From assembly GCA_020638465.1 (NCBI GenBank), contig JACKIM010000002.1, positions 496,001 to 560,000 on the forward strand: DNA of 64,000 bases, given 5' to 3'. Position 1 is the stretch's first letter. Each line of letters opens with the position of its first letter. Shown piece after piece: positions 26,569 through 35,428 of the stretch. The translations under genes were made by a program, and so were the position numbers. The DNA comes from Geminicoccaceae bacterium (GTDB taxonomy: Bacteria; Pseudomonadota; Alphaproteobacteria; Geminicoccales; Geminicoccaceae). A model generated the notes under the pieces. The model was not told where the DNA came from. It saw only the letters and a list, made by a program, of their open reading frames with translations, and ran no database searches.

Positions 26569-28620
26569 GTGCCTCGAAAAGATGTGATCATCACGAGTTT
26601 GATCTGGTTGGTGGCTTTGCTGTTTGCGGGTGCCGCTGCACTGGGCATTGTCCCGCAGCCGCTCCGTTCCGCGCTAAGTTTACCTTTCTTCGATTTTCTC
26701 ATTTTGTCACCAATGGCAATTGGTTGGCTTTTAGGCATCGTCATCAGTCTCGCTGGTCCGGCCATTGCCCAATTGACCCTGTCACGCATTTTGACCGTGA
26801 AGGGCACGGCGATTGTCATCGGGGCAACGGCATTTTCGCTCCTGCCCGCCATCCTGGCCGGTTTTCCCGAAGTGGCATTGATCGCAGCATTGCCGCCAAT
26901 TGTCGGTCTGGTCCGTTCGTCGACTGTTGCCGGGAGCACTGGAACAGTCGGGAGCAATTCCTCCGTCACCGGCTTTTCACATGACATGCTCGACGATGCG
27001 ATTCTCGTCGTCGATCGGTCAGGCCGAATCCGCTCGAGCAATGCCGCCGCGATGACGCTGATCGGTCACGACGGTGGCGGGCGTTCTGCCAGCCGCTACC
27101 TGCCTTTGCTCAAGGACGAGCAATATGCGGACCTCTCAGCCTGTTCCCCGCTTCGCGTCGAAACGGAATTGCGTCGAGAATCGAGTGAAGCGGTCAGCGT
27201 CGAGTTTACGCTTCACGGGCAAGGGCAGGGCGATGCCTGGCGGGGTGCGCTACGCGTCACAGACATAAGCGAGCGGGCTGCCAGAACGGCGCGGCTTGAG
27301 CGTCTCGCCCTGCACGATGCGCTTACCGGACTGCCCAACCGCGTTCTCCTGCATGACCGCATCAACCAGGCACTGGCGATGGCGGAGCGGCAGAAGAAGC
27401 CCATGGCCATTCTGTTGCTCGATCTCGACAAGTTCAAGCAGGTGAACGACAATCTGGGGCATCATGTGGGAGACCTGCTGCTTCAGGCCGTCGGGCCGAG
27501 ACTGTCGGGGCCATTGCGCAAGACCGATACCCTTTCACGTCTCGGCGGCGATGAATTCGCCGTTCTCCTGCCACCTGCAACCGATGTCGCCACGGCCCGC
27601 TCGGTGGCCGAACGTCTGGTCGAGGAGATTCTCGATCCCTTCAGCATTGAGGGAATGTCGCTTGATCTGGGCGTGAGTATCGGCGTGGCCGTTTACCCGC
27701 AACATGGCAGCGATCTCGAGACGTTGATCAATAATGCCGATGCTGCGATGTACAAGGCCAAGCGCGGTCGACTAGGCTATTGCGTCTTCGATACGGAGCA
27801 GGACTATCAGGACACCCAGAAGACCCACTTGCAGCGCCAGTTGAAGGCGGCCATCGACAATGGCGACCTGACTGTCCTCTATCAGCCCAAGGTCATGGGC
27901 GGCGACTGGAGGGTTGCGGGCATGGAAGCGCTGGTTCGCTGGGAACATCCCCAACGCGGGATATTGCAACCTTCCGAGTTCATCCCGCTTGCAGAGCAGA
28001 CCGGCTTGATCATGCCGTTGACGCTCGCCGTGCTCAACACATGCCTTGAAGCGCAGCGGCAGTGGCGTCATGCGGATCTGGATTTGTCCCTGGCTGTCAA
28101 CCTTTCGGGCAAATGGTTGCAGGACAAGACTTTTCCCAGGATTCTGAAGCTCCTTCTCGCCAATTGGCACGGGCGCGCGGACAGGCTGTTGCTGGAAGTT
28201 CCCGAATCGGCGATCATGAACGATCCTGATGGTACGCTGGAGGTCATGCGCGGGATTCATGAACAGGGCATCTCCCTGTCGCTGGATGATTTCGGTACCG
28301 GTTATTCCTCCTTGCCGATGTTGCAGCGTCTGCCCATCGACGAACTGAAAATTGATCGCGGGTTCATCGACGAAATGGCCAGCGACCGGGGCTCTGCTGT
28401 GGTCGTGCGCTCGGTGGTCAAGCTGGCGCACGGGCTCGGTCTGCGCGTCGTTGCCGAAGGGGTCGAGAACAGGGTGACGGCCGACTGGCTCTCGGGCCTG
28501 GGCTGCGACCAGTTGCAGGGGTTCTACTTTGCCCGGCCAATGGCAGCGGATACCGTTCCCGACTGGATCGATGCCAACGAACGTGAAGTCCAGGCAAGAC
28601 TGTCGACCAGCCCCGCCTGA
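26569..28620 (+). CDS. membrane GGDEF-EAL c-di-GMP enzyme
   Basis: 683 residues from GTG at 26569. Three to four N-terminal membrane segments (VIITSLIWLVALLFAGAAAL, ILSPMAIGWLLGIVISLAGPA, AIVIGATAFSLLPAILAGF) precede a PAS-like domain (DDAILVVDRSGRIRSSNAAAM). Then come a GGDEF domain with an intact RLGGDEFAVLL (about residue 326) and an EAL domain with EALVRWEHP (about 452) and the DDFGTGYSSL loop. Both catalytic motifs are intact, so it could make and degrade c-di-GMP; the net direction is not readable. A near-CtrA box at 26470-26484 suggests cell-cycle control. Confidence 0.92.
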   Translation: MPRKDVIITSLIWLVALLFAGAAALGIVPQPLRSALSLPFFDFLILSPMAIGWLLGIVISLAGPAIAQLTLSRILTVKGTAIVIGATAFSLLPAILAGFPEVALIAALPPIVGLVRSSTVAGSTGTVGSNSSVTGFSHDMLDDAILVVDRSGRIRSSNAAAMTLIGHDGGGRSASRYLPLLKDEQYADLSACSPLRVETELRRESSEAVSVEFTLHGQGQGDAWRGALRVTDISERAARTARLERLALHDALTGLPNRVLLHDRINQALAMAERQKKPMAILLLDLDKFKQVNDNLGHHVGDLLLQAVGPRLSGPLRKTDTLSRLGGDEFAVLLPPATDVATARSVAERLVEEILDPFSIEGMSLDLGVSIGVAVYPQHGSDLETLINNADAAMYKAKRGRLGYCVFDTEQDYQDTQKTHLQRQLKAAIDNGDLTVLYQPKVMGGDWRVAGMEALVRWEHPQRGILQPSEFIPLAEQTGLIMPLTLAVLNTCLEAQRQWRHADLDLSLAVNLSGKWLQDKTFPRILKLLLANWHGRADRLLLEVPESAIMNDPDGTLEVMRGIHEQGISLSLDDFGTGYSSLPMLQRLPIDELKIDRGFIDEMASDRGSAVVVRSVVKLAHGLGLRVVAEGVENRVTADWLSGLGCDQLQGFYFARPMAADTVPDWIDANEREVQARLSTSPA

Positions 28621-28785
28621 GGCCCGTCAACGGACGAAGGCATTCCCGCATGTCCGCTCATATTGCCATCCTGACCATCCACCTGCATGGATTGCAGTCT
28701 TTCGGCAACGGTCACCCATAGTCATTGGCGACACTGGCGGGATACTCACTGGCCGTCGAAGGATCAGCCGCGCTATAGAGCCGGC

Positions 28786-29895
28786 ATGACCCAGGCCAAT
28801 CATCTTCCGGTCGACCGTGAGCCGCGCGTGTGGCTTCTGCTTGCCGAAAAACTCGGCGACAATGCCCAGGTGCGGGCACTTGCCGACGCGCTTCCCTGGA
28901 AAAGCGAAATCCGCAATATCCGCATGAAGCCCGATTTCCAGATCGGCAAGCCGCAATTCGTACCGTCGCTCGACCATCTCGACCGGCATGCATGCGACCC
29001 GATCGAGCCGCCATGGCCCGATGTCCTGATTACCATCGGCAGGCGTCCGAGCATGGTCGCCCTGTGGATCAAGGAGCGCTCGCCATCGACCCGCATCGTC
29101 CTGGTGGGCCGGCCGAAACGCTGGCTGGAGCAATTCGATCTCGTCGTGGCTCCGCCTCAATACGACATGCCTCCGGCAGCCAACGTCTATCGCCTGCACT
29201 TGCCGCTCATGCGCGCAGATCGAGAAAAGGTCGCGCAAGCTGTCAATGTCTGGCGGCACAGGCTGGCTGACATGCCGAGACCGCTCACCGCTGTCCTGGT
29301 TGGCGGTCAGACGCGCCCGTTCCGTTTCGATGCCGCCGCCGGCGGGGAACTCGCCGGCAGGCTCAGGGATGTGGTCGACCGCGATGGTGGCTCCCTCTAT
29401 CTCACGACCAGCCGCCGCACCGGCCAGGCCGTCACCCATGCGCTCGCCCGCGATCTCCCGGAACGATCGCGAATCTATCGTTTCGGGGAAGATCCTTCGG
29501 AGGATAATCCCTATCATGCCCTCCTTGGCCTGGCGGACCGCTTTGTCGTGACCGGTGACAGCGTTTCGATGCAGGTCGAGGTCGCCGGTCTGGGCAAGCC
29601 GCTGGCGATCTATCCACTACCACTTGACAACAAGCTGCGCATTCACCCGCAGCGATGGCTTGCGCGCCTGCTGGCGCCGGGCACGGTTCTCGGCGACCTG
29701 CTGCGCCGTAGCGGTCTTGCCGGATATGGTCGCGACCTGACAGGTTTTCACGAACGGTTGTACCGAAGTGGCCTTGCCGTGCGCCTGGGCGAGCCATTCC
29801 GCGAACCATCGACGTCAGTCGCCGATGAAGTCGATGGAGCAGCCGCTGCCGTATGCGCACTGGTTGGAGCGGCTTGCGCGGGCCAGGCCGGATGA
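28786..29895 (+). CDS. mitochondrial-fission ELM1 family protein
   Basis: 369 residues from ATG at 28786. The family signature is WLLLAEKLGDNAQVRALADALPW at the N-terminus, with ITIGRRPSMVALWIKE, LVGGQTRPFRFDA, LTTSRRTGQAVTHAL and VTGDSVSMQVEVAGLGKPLAIY following. Bacterial members of this glycosyltransferase-B-like family are common in alphaproteobacteria and may be glycosyltransferases. The following sulfotransferase and glycosyltransferase-like genes point to a surface polysaccharide or glycolipid role, by inference. Confidence 0.82.
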   Translation: MTQANHLPVDREPRVWLLLAEKLGDNAQVRALADALPWKSEIRNIRMKPDFQIGKPQFVPSLDHLDRHACDPIEPPWPDVLITIGRRPSMVALWIKERSPSTRIVLVGRPKRWLEQFDLVVAPPQYDMPPAANVYRLHLPLMRADREKVAQAVNVWRHRLADMPRPLTAVLVGGQTRPFRFDAAAGGELAGRLRDVVDRDGGSLYLTTSRRTGQAVTHALARDLPERSRIYRFGEDPSEDNPYHALLGLADRFVVTGDSVSMQVEVAGLGKPLAIYPLPLDNKLRIHPQRWLARLLAPGTVLGDLLRRSGLAGYGRDLTGFHERLYRSGLAVRLGEPFREPSTSVADEVDGAAAAVCALVGAACAGQAG

Positions 29896-30042
29896 CCGGA
29901 CATTCGACGGTCACCATTATGTCACGCTGCGTGCTTTATGTTGCGTTGCAGCACGCATTGTCATGAGCCTGCATTGCGAAAACGGCGATGCCTGTGTATA
30001 TGGCCGAACCCTACCCCGTGAAGCGCTCGTGGACGAGATTGC

Positions 30043-30987
30043 ATGTGGCATGTGCTATGGAAAAAAATCAGTCGTGAACTGACCATCCGATTGGCGTTCT
30101 TTCTGTCACCCGAGGACAAGCGCAAGCTTGAACGTCGTCTGCGAGGCAAGGAGGAAAAGCGGAAGCTCGACCTTGCCGATGCGGTGATCGTCTCGTTTGG
30201 CAAGAGTGGTCGCACGTGGTTGCGCATGCTGATGTCGCGCTTCTATCAGCAACGCTACCATCTCTCCGATGCTGCCTTCATCGGCTTCGACAACCTGACC
30301 CGCAAGGACAGCCATATTCCGCGCCTGTTCTTCACCCACGATAACTACCTCAAGGATTACACGGGCAACGTTGACGACAAGCGCGATTTCTACGGCAAGA
30401 AGGTGGTGCTTTTGGTGCGTGATCCGCGCGACACTGCTGTTTCGCAGTTCTTCCAGTGGAAATATCGCATGCGCGAGGCCAAGAAGGGGCTCAACGATTA
30501 TCCGGATCATGGTGCGGATATGTCCGTTTACGATTTCGTCATGCATGACGGCGCGGGCATGCCCAAGGTGATCCGCTTTCTCAATGACTGGGCTCGCGAG
30601 ATCGACTCGATCGGCGATGTGCTGATCGTCCGCTATGAGGACCTCCGCTCCGATACGGCCGGTGAGCTCGGTCGGGTGCTCCGTTTCGTGGGCGCCGATC
30701 CCACAGCTGAGGAACTTGCCGATTGTGTCGAATTCGCCAGCGTGGAAAATATGCGCAAACTCGAGGAAAAGAGGGTATTCTGGGCCGCGGGTAGCCGCAT
30801 GAAGGCCAAGGACCGGGACAACCCGAATTCCTACAAGGTTCGGCGGGCCAAGGTCGGAGGTTATCGCGATTATTTCGAAGATGGCCAGATCGAGACCATC
30901 GAGGCGATGATCGACCGTGACCTCCTCCCGGGGTTCCGTTATGGCCGGAACGAGAATGCCGATCGGAACGAAGCGGTCGGCGCCTGA
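30043..30987 (+). CDS. sulfotransferase family protein
   Basis: 314 residues. The 5'-phosphosulfate-binding loop is DAVIVSFGKSGRTWLRMLMSR (K-S-G-R-T-W core, about residues 46-66), and the 3'-phosphate motif is VLLVRDPRDTAVSQFFQWK (about 125-143). These mark a PAPS-dependent sulfotransferase of the Sulfotransfer_1 type, cytoplasmic or membrane-associated by its short N-terminal hydrophobic patch (LTIRLAFFL). The acceptor is unknown; the neighbouring glycosyltransferase-like gene suggests a carbohydrate or lipid acceptor. Confidence 0.85.
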   Translation: MWHVLWKKISRELTIRLAFFLSPEDKRKLERRLRGKEEKRKLDLADAVIVSFGKSGRTWLRMLMSRFYQQRYHLSDAAFIGFDNLTRKDSHIPRLFFTHDNYLKDYTGNVDDKRDFYGKKVVLLVRDPRDTAVSQFFQWKYRMREAKKGLNDYPDHGADMSVYDFVMHDGAGMPKVIRFLNDWAREIDSIGDVLIVRYEDLRSDTAGELGRVLRFVGADPTAEELADCVEFASVENMRKLEEKRVFWAAGSRMKAKDRDNPNSYKVRRAKVGGYRDYFEDGQIETIEAMIDRDLLPGFRYGRNENADRNEAVGA

Positions 30988-31014
30988 CAGCGAGCATGAA
31001 AGCCTGAAGGAAAC

Positions 31015-31911
31015 ATGATCATGAAGCCGAAGGTATTCATCCATACCAATCACAAGCAATATATGGGAGCGCTGGTTTCGGCGCACTCGATGCGGCGCAA
31101 TTCGAAGACGCCCGATGCCTTCGACGTCGAACTCATCGAGCTGAAGGATCACATGGATATCTTCGGCAAGTATGAGGGGCGTGACTATCTGCGTGACGGC
31201 GTGAACCGTACCTGGCTGAATGACGACCTGCAGTCCTTCACACCGCTGCGCTTCATGCCGCCGGAGCTTATGGGATACCAGGGCAAAGCCGTTGTCGTGG
31301 ATCCTGATGTCTTCGCCGTGCAGGACGTCAAGGAGCTGTTCGACCGCGACATGCAGGGCAAGGCCGTCTGGTGCGCCTACAGGGCGGGCCATCCCGCTTC
31401 CTCGGTGATGCTGATGGATTGCGCGCAACTCGCGAACTGGAAGGTCAGCGAGGATTTCGATGCCCTGTTCCGGCGCGAGCGCGAATACAAGACATGGATG
31501 AACCTGGGCTACCAGCCGGCGGAAACGATCGGTCAGCTGGAGGCGGAATGGAACGATTTCGACAAGCTCAGCCCGCAGACCAAGATGATCCATAACACGC
31601 GCCGCAAGACCCAGCCGTGGAAATCCGGTCTGCCGGTGGATTTCGTCCCGGCGGAGAACAATCCCTATTCGCCGCTTGCCTGGATCATGTTTGCCCGTCG
31701 CAAGCTGTTCGGTCCCTACGGCCTGCTCGGTACCTACAAGTCGCATCCCGACCGCAATCAGGAAAATTTCTTCTTCGGTCTGCTCAAGGAATGTGTCGAT
31801 AACGGTACGATCACCGAGCCAATGCTCAAGGACGCGATGAAGCACAACTTCGTTCGTCACGATGCGTTCGAGGTGATGGAGCGCGTTCCCGACCTGCCCA
31901 GGGCTGCCTGA
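31015..31911 (+). CDS. glycosyltransferase-like protein (GT8-type fold)
   Basis: 298 residues; ATGs at 31015 and 31021 are both possible. The N-terminus KVFIHTNHKQYMGALVSAHSM is typical of GT-A enzymes that act on nucleotide sugars. A DxD-like motif is present in VVDPDVFAVQD (about 97-107). H-N-T at the end of the core (KMIHNTRRKTQPW) matches the conserved H-x-x-G-x-x-K-P-W-like tail of GT8 relatives. It follows the sulfotransferase by 27 bases, so they are probably one operon. Donor and acceptor unknown. Confidence 0.7.
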   Translation: MIMKPKVFIHTNHKQYMGALVSAHSMRRNSKTPDAFDVELIELKDHMDIFGKYEGRDYLRDGVNRTWLNDDLQSFTPLRFMPPELMGYQGKAVVVDPDVFAVQDVKELFDRDMQGKAVWCAYRAGHPASSVMLMDCAQLANWKVSEDFDALFRREREYKTWMNLGYQPAETIGQLEAEWNDFDKLSPQTKMIHNTRRKTQPWKSGLPVDFVPAENNPYSPLAWIMFARRKLFGPYGLLGTYKSHPDRNQENFFFGLLKECVDNGTITEPMLKDAMKHNFVRHDAFEVMERVPDLPRAA

Positions 31912-31959
31912 CCGACTGCGCAGGCGGATCATCTCGCATATGATAAGGTTGTGTTCCTG

Positions 31960-32126
31960 TTAGCTGTTGATGGCCAACCGCAACCATTCACGGTGGTATG
32001 GCACCTCGGGCTTTTTGTCGAGTACGTGATGCCATGCGAGGTCGTTCGGCAGGTGCTTCGTGGCGACGCCCTTGAAGGCGGCGATTCAGGCTTTGAGGTT
32101 GCTGTGGCGGGTCTTGCGGTGAAGCG
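31960..32126 (-). pseudogene. degenerate transposase C-terminal remnant
   Basis: Read on the minus strand, the segment encodes KTRHSNLKA*IAAFKGVATKHLPNDLAWHHVLD and a tail ending in LAINS with its own stop at 31960-31962. This is the typical C-terminal end of an IS transposase (LKAWIARF.GVATKYL.NYL.W). Two in-frame TGA stops replace codons, one where Trp is expected, and no intact upstream part or terminal repeats are visible. It lies directly behind fliJ and may have altered its 3' end. Confidence 0.55.
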
Positions 32127-32130
32127 CGGG

Positions 32131-32580
32131 TCAGCTTCGTGGCAAGCGGGAATGACGTATGGTGGCCAGTTCCTCAATCTCGTTCTGCTCTCGATGATCC
32201 ATTCGCACTCGTTTCGCCCGCCGTCGCCGCTCGGCGACCAGTTCGAGTCGTTTGACGGCAATCATCTGTTCGCCCAACCGTTCCCGGACCGCCTGGCAGC
32301 GTCGATCCTGGATCTGCAGGGCCTTTTCGAGGTCGAGCTTGCGCCTCCGGTTGCCCTCGACCAGCCGTGAAACGACATCGAAGGGAAGGGGTTCCGCATT
32401 CGACGGGCCTGCGCCTGGCGCGTTGATTCCGTCGATGGCCTGGAGGATGGTCGACTGGGTTGCGGCGCAAGCGGTCGTGAGCTGGTGACGCACTGCTTCC
32501 TCGGCGGCGAGTTGTTGTCGCTGTCGGTCGAGCTCGTCCTTTTTCATGCGAGCCAGCAGGTCGAGTGCACGCGTGCTCAT
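32131..32580 (-). CDS. fliJ: FliJ-like flagellar export chaperone
   Basis: 149 residues, strongly helical and charged (coiled coil over about 8-130). The start overlaps the stop of fliI (ATGA, 32577-32580). The position after fliI, the size and the heptad pattern identify FliJ, which links FliI to the FlhA export gate. Sequence identity alone would not be enough because FliJ proteins diverge. The last ~15 residues run into the transposase remnant, so the natural C-terminus may have been changed. Confidence 0.75.
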   Translation of the reverse strand: MSTRALDLLARMKKDELDRQRQQLAAEEAVRHQLTTACAATQSTILQAIDGINAPGAGPSNAEPLPFDVVSRLVEGNRRRKLDLEKALQIQDRRCQAVRERLGEQMIAVKRLELVAERRRRAKRVRMDHREQNEIEELATIRHSRLPRS

Positions 32581-34028
32581 CGACTGCTCCCCGTACCCGC
32601 CGACGGGTTGAGGATATGCGACAGTTCATCGAACGGGTCGAGTCCTGCAGTGGCCGTGGCATCGTCGAGGTCTTGTGCGAGCAGGGCTTCGAGCTGTGGG
32701 CGGATGGCGATGGCTTCATCCACACGCGGATTGCTGCCAGAGCGATAAGCTCCCAGTTCGATGAGTTCCGCCATTTCGCTATAGGCCTGCATGAGCGAAC
32801 GTGCCCGCTGGACGAGTTTGCGCTCGTGGGGTTCGTAGCAGCCTGGCGCGGAACGCGAGACGCTGCGAAGAATGTCGATCGCCGGATATCGCCCGCCTTC
32901 GGCTATGCGTCGATCCATGATCACATGCCCGTCGAGAATGCCTCGGACCGTATCGCTGACCGGTTCGTTGGTGTCGTCACCTTCCACGAGCACGGTGAAG
33001 AGGCCCGTTATGTTGCCACCCGAGGAACCCGTGCCCGCACGTTCGAGCAGTCTTGGCAGTTCCCCGAAGACACTGGGGGGATAGCCTTTTGCCGTCGGCG
33101 GTTCGCCTGCGGCGAGGTAGATTTCGCGCAGCGCCATCGCGTAGCGGGTGACGCTGTCGAGAAGGCAAAGCACTTCGAGGCCCTGATCCCGGAAGTATTC
33201 GGCTATGGCGAGTGTGATGTTGGCCGCACGCCGTCGCATCATCGCCGACATGTCGGAGGTTGCGGCAACCACGACGCTGCGCTCAAGCCCCTCCGGTCCC
33301 AGGGTATGGGTCAGCATTTCCTGCAGTTCGCGGCCCCGTTCACCGATCAGGCCGATGACCATGACATCGGCATCGCAATGGCGGGCCATCATCGACATCA
33401 GGCTCGATTTCCCCACGCCCGAACCGGCAAAGATACCCAGACGCTGGCCGCGGCAACATGGGGTGAAAAGGTCCATGGCCCGGACACCGAGGCGCATGCG
33501 CTCACCCATGAGCCGGCGGGTGTGAGCGGGTGGCGCGGTCGCATGAACGAGGTAGGATAGAGGTCCTTGATTGAGGGGAGGACCGCCATCAGCCGCATCG
33601 CCGATGGCATCGAGGACTCTGCCGCGCCACGAAGAATCCGGACGAATGGAACTGAAACGCCGGTCGATCCGCACCGGCGCCCCATGGGTGATGGCTGTCG
33701 GAGGGTCGTAAGTGAGAAGAGTCACGCCTTCCTCGGTGAAGCCGACAACCTCGGCGAGCACGGCATTTCTCACGCGGCCCGACCGATCGTGGGGCTGGTT
33801 GTGGGGGCTTCCTGTATGAATCCAGCAGGTATCGCCGAGGCCGACCAGCCCCTTGAGACCGTACGCGGTTACCCGATTGCCCAGACAGGCGTGAGCTGTG
33901 CCACCGATCTGCATCGTTTCGATGGATGACAATGCACCCCTGAATGCGGCAATCTCGTTGTCTGCCCAGATTTGCAATCTGCTCTTGCCCTTCTGCCTGC
34001 CTCTTTGCGCCCTGTAGTCGCAGGGCAT
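32577..34028 (-). CDS. fliI: flagellum-specific ATP synthase FliI
   Basis: 483 residues. The ATPase core is clear: Walker A GIFAGSGVGKSSLMSMM, IGERGRELQEML, Walker B VLCLLDSVTRYAMALRE, and GYPPSVFGELPRLLERAG with the Q-loop/R-finger region. It energises flagellar protein export. The first ~25 residues are extra and basic, so the start may be internal. It forms a two-gene operon with fliJ, located next to ctrA; the same neighbourhood occurs in other alphaproteobacteria. No other flagellar gene is seen in the window. Confidence 0.93.
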   Translation of the reverse strand: MPCDYRAQRGRQKGKSRLQIWADNEIAAFRGALSSIETMQIGGTAHACLGNRVTAYGLKGLVGLGDTCWIHTGSPHNQPHDRSGRVRNAVLAEVVGFTEEGVTLLTYDPPTAITHGAPVRIDRRFSSIRPDSSWRGRVLDAIGDAADGGPPLNQGPLSYLVHATAPPAHTRRLMGERMRLGVRAMDLFTPCCRGQRLGIFAGSGVGKSSLMSMMARHCDADVMVIGLIGERGRELQEMLTHTLGPEGLERSVVVAATSDMSAMMRRRAANITLAIAEYFRDQGLEVLCLLDSVTRYAMALREIYLAAGEPPTAKGYPPSVFGELPRLLERAGTGSSGGNITGLFTVLVEGDDTNEPVSDTVRGILDGHVIMDRRIAEGGRYPAIDILRSVSRSAPGCYEPHERKLVQRARSLMQAYSEMAELIELGAYRSGSNPRVDEAIAIRPQLEALLAQDLDDATATAGLDPFDELSHILNPSAGTGSSR

Positions 34029-34420
34029 GGTCGCCAGTTGGAAAGCCGTGGTCGCACCCGATCGTCGCGGTTTCGCGAAATGCCTGCGGATCGAAGCCGG
34101 ATCTCGATGACTCCATCTTAAGGGCAGCCAGTTAACAAACCGTAGCCGTCCGCAAGATTCATTCTTTGGTCCAGAAAGTCAGGGTTAATGTCTCGCCTCG
34201 TTCATTTTCCCTGGGCTTGGTGGAGATGTCTGCCGGCCGTGTGGAACATCTGGGCATGAAGCCTCGCCGTATTCGAACATTTCATGAATATATGCGTTAA
34301 ATCCAGTGGCCGTGCGGATAAAAATTTTACCGAATTAAGAATGGATTAACGTTCTATCGCTTAAGGTTACGGGTAACTGAACGACTGCACATCCAAGTGC
34401 GAATTAAGTTGGAGCCAAGA
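34029..34420. promoter_or_regulatory. intergenic region between fliI and ctrA
   Basis: About 390 bases, AT-richer than the genes. It holds a perfect CtrA full site at 34335-34349, a further TTAA half-site at 34361-34364, and an inverted repeat GTTAC-GG-GTAAC just after it (34366-34377). A TTAA-N10-TTAA pair at 34118-34135 has the wrong spacing. It should carry the ctrA promoters and the promoter of the minus-strand fliI-fliJ operon. Confidence 0.6.
34335..34349. promoter_or_regulatory. CtrA binding box upstream of ctrA
   Basis: TTAA-GAATGGA-TTAA, a perfect match to the CtrA consensus TTAA-N7-TTAA, 72 bases before the ctrA ATG. It implies autoregulation of ctrA, as known in Caulobacter. Confidence 0.8.
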
Positions 34421-35182
34421 ATGCGGGCACTTGTCATTGAAGATGATCCAGTTTCAGCGAAGTTGATCGAAACTGCTCTTCGCACCGAGAATATCGTCTT
34501 CGAGCCGACGGACCGCGGTGAGGATGGTATCGAACTCGCGAAGCTCTATGATTTCGACATCATACTGCTTGACCTGAGACTCCCCGATATCGATGGCTAT
34601 GAGGTCGTGAGGCGGCTGCGCGCCAGCCGTATCCAGACGCCGGTGCTCATTCTGTCCGGTCGCTCGGATACTACCGACAAGGTCCGTGGTCTGACCAATG
34701 GTGCGGATGACTATCTTACCAAGCCGTTCAACAAGGCGGAGCTGCTGGCGCGTATCCATGCCATCGTGCGTCGCGCCAAGGGGCACAGCGAGTCGGTGAT
34801 CAAGACCGGTTCGCTGGTCGTCAACATGGACTCGCGTTCCGTCGAGGCGGATGGTCGTCGTCTGCACGTTACCGGCAAGGAATATTCGATCCTCGAACTG
34901 TTATCGCTGCGCAAGGGGACGACGCTGACCAAGGAGATGTTTCTCGATCATCTCTACGGCGGAATTGACGAGCCGGAACTCAAGATCATCGATGTATTTA
35001 TCTGTAAATTGCGCAAGAAGATAGCTTCAGCAACCGGAGGACATCACTACATCGAGACAGTCTGGGGACGGGGCTATGTTCTCAAGGATCCCGATACCGC
35101 CGGTCATGAGGAGCGCATCTCGGAACACCGCCTGTCGCGGCACGGTACGGACCAGGAGAATGCCCGTATAGCGGCGGCCTGA
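34421..35182 (+). CDS. ctrA: cell cycle response regulator CtrA
   Basis: 253 residues from ATG at 34421. The N-terminal receiver (RALVIEDDPVSAKLIE) has the phospho-acceptor Asp51 in DIILLDLRLPDIDGYE and the switch Lys in LTKPFNKAEL. The OmpR-type winged helix is near-identical in pattern to CtrA (EYSILELLSLRKGTTLTKEMFLDHLYGG, KIIDVFICKLRKK, GRGYVL). The last ~25 residues (EERISEHRLSRHGTDQENARIAAA-like) form a tail longer than in Caulobacter CtrA. It is the master transcription factor for cell-cycle and motility genes in alphaproteobacteria. Neighbouring fliI-fliJ is a typical context. Confidence 0.96.
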   Translation: MRALVIEDDPVSAKLIETALRTENIVFEPTDRGEDGIELAKLYDFDIILLDLRLPDIDGYEVVRRLRASRIQTPVLILSGRSDTTDKVRGLTNGADDYLTKPFNKAELLARIHAIVRRAKGHSESVIKTGSLVVNMDSRSVEADGRRLHVTGKEYSILELLSLRKGTTLTKEMFLDHLYGGIDEPELKIIDVFICKLRKKIASATGGHHYIETVWGRGYVLKDPDTAGHEERISEHRLSRHGTDQENARIAAA

Positions 35183-35428
35183 TCCCGGTTGCTGCCGGGC
35201 TCCAACCCATGACCTTCGCACAATTGGTCCGCATGCTGGGCTGGTTGTGTGGCATTTCCCCGATTGTCCGCACCCCCGGAACGGCCGTGACGGCGCCGGG
35301 GCATGCGGCGTTGACCTTGCCGCACCGGCATTCGCATTCGGTGACAGCTTGCGCAAGGGTTTGATCTCCGCGGATGCATGCTCTACTCAACGGCCTGCCC
35401 TTGTCCAACAGACATCGACGGAGATTTC

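Noticed and set aside
30106..31932. Minus-strand open frame of 608 codons
   Set aside because: It covers the sulfotransferase and glycosyltransferase-like genes in antisense and lacks any recognisable motif.
32565..33560. Plus-strand open frame of 331 codons
   Set aside because: It is antisense to fliI, which has clear ATPase motifs.
34118..34135. TTAA-N10-TTAA pair upstream of ctrA
   Set aside because: The spacing is 10, not the 7 needed for a CtrA full site.
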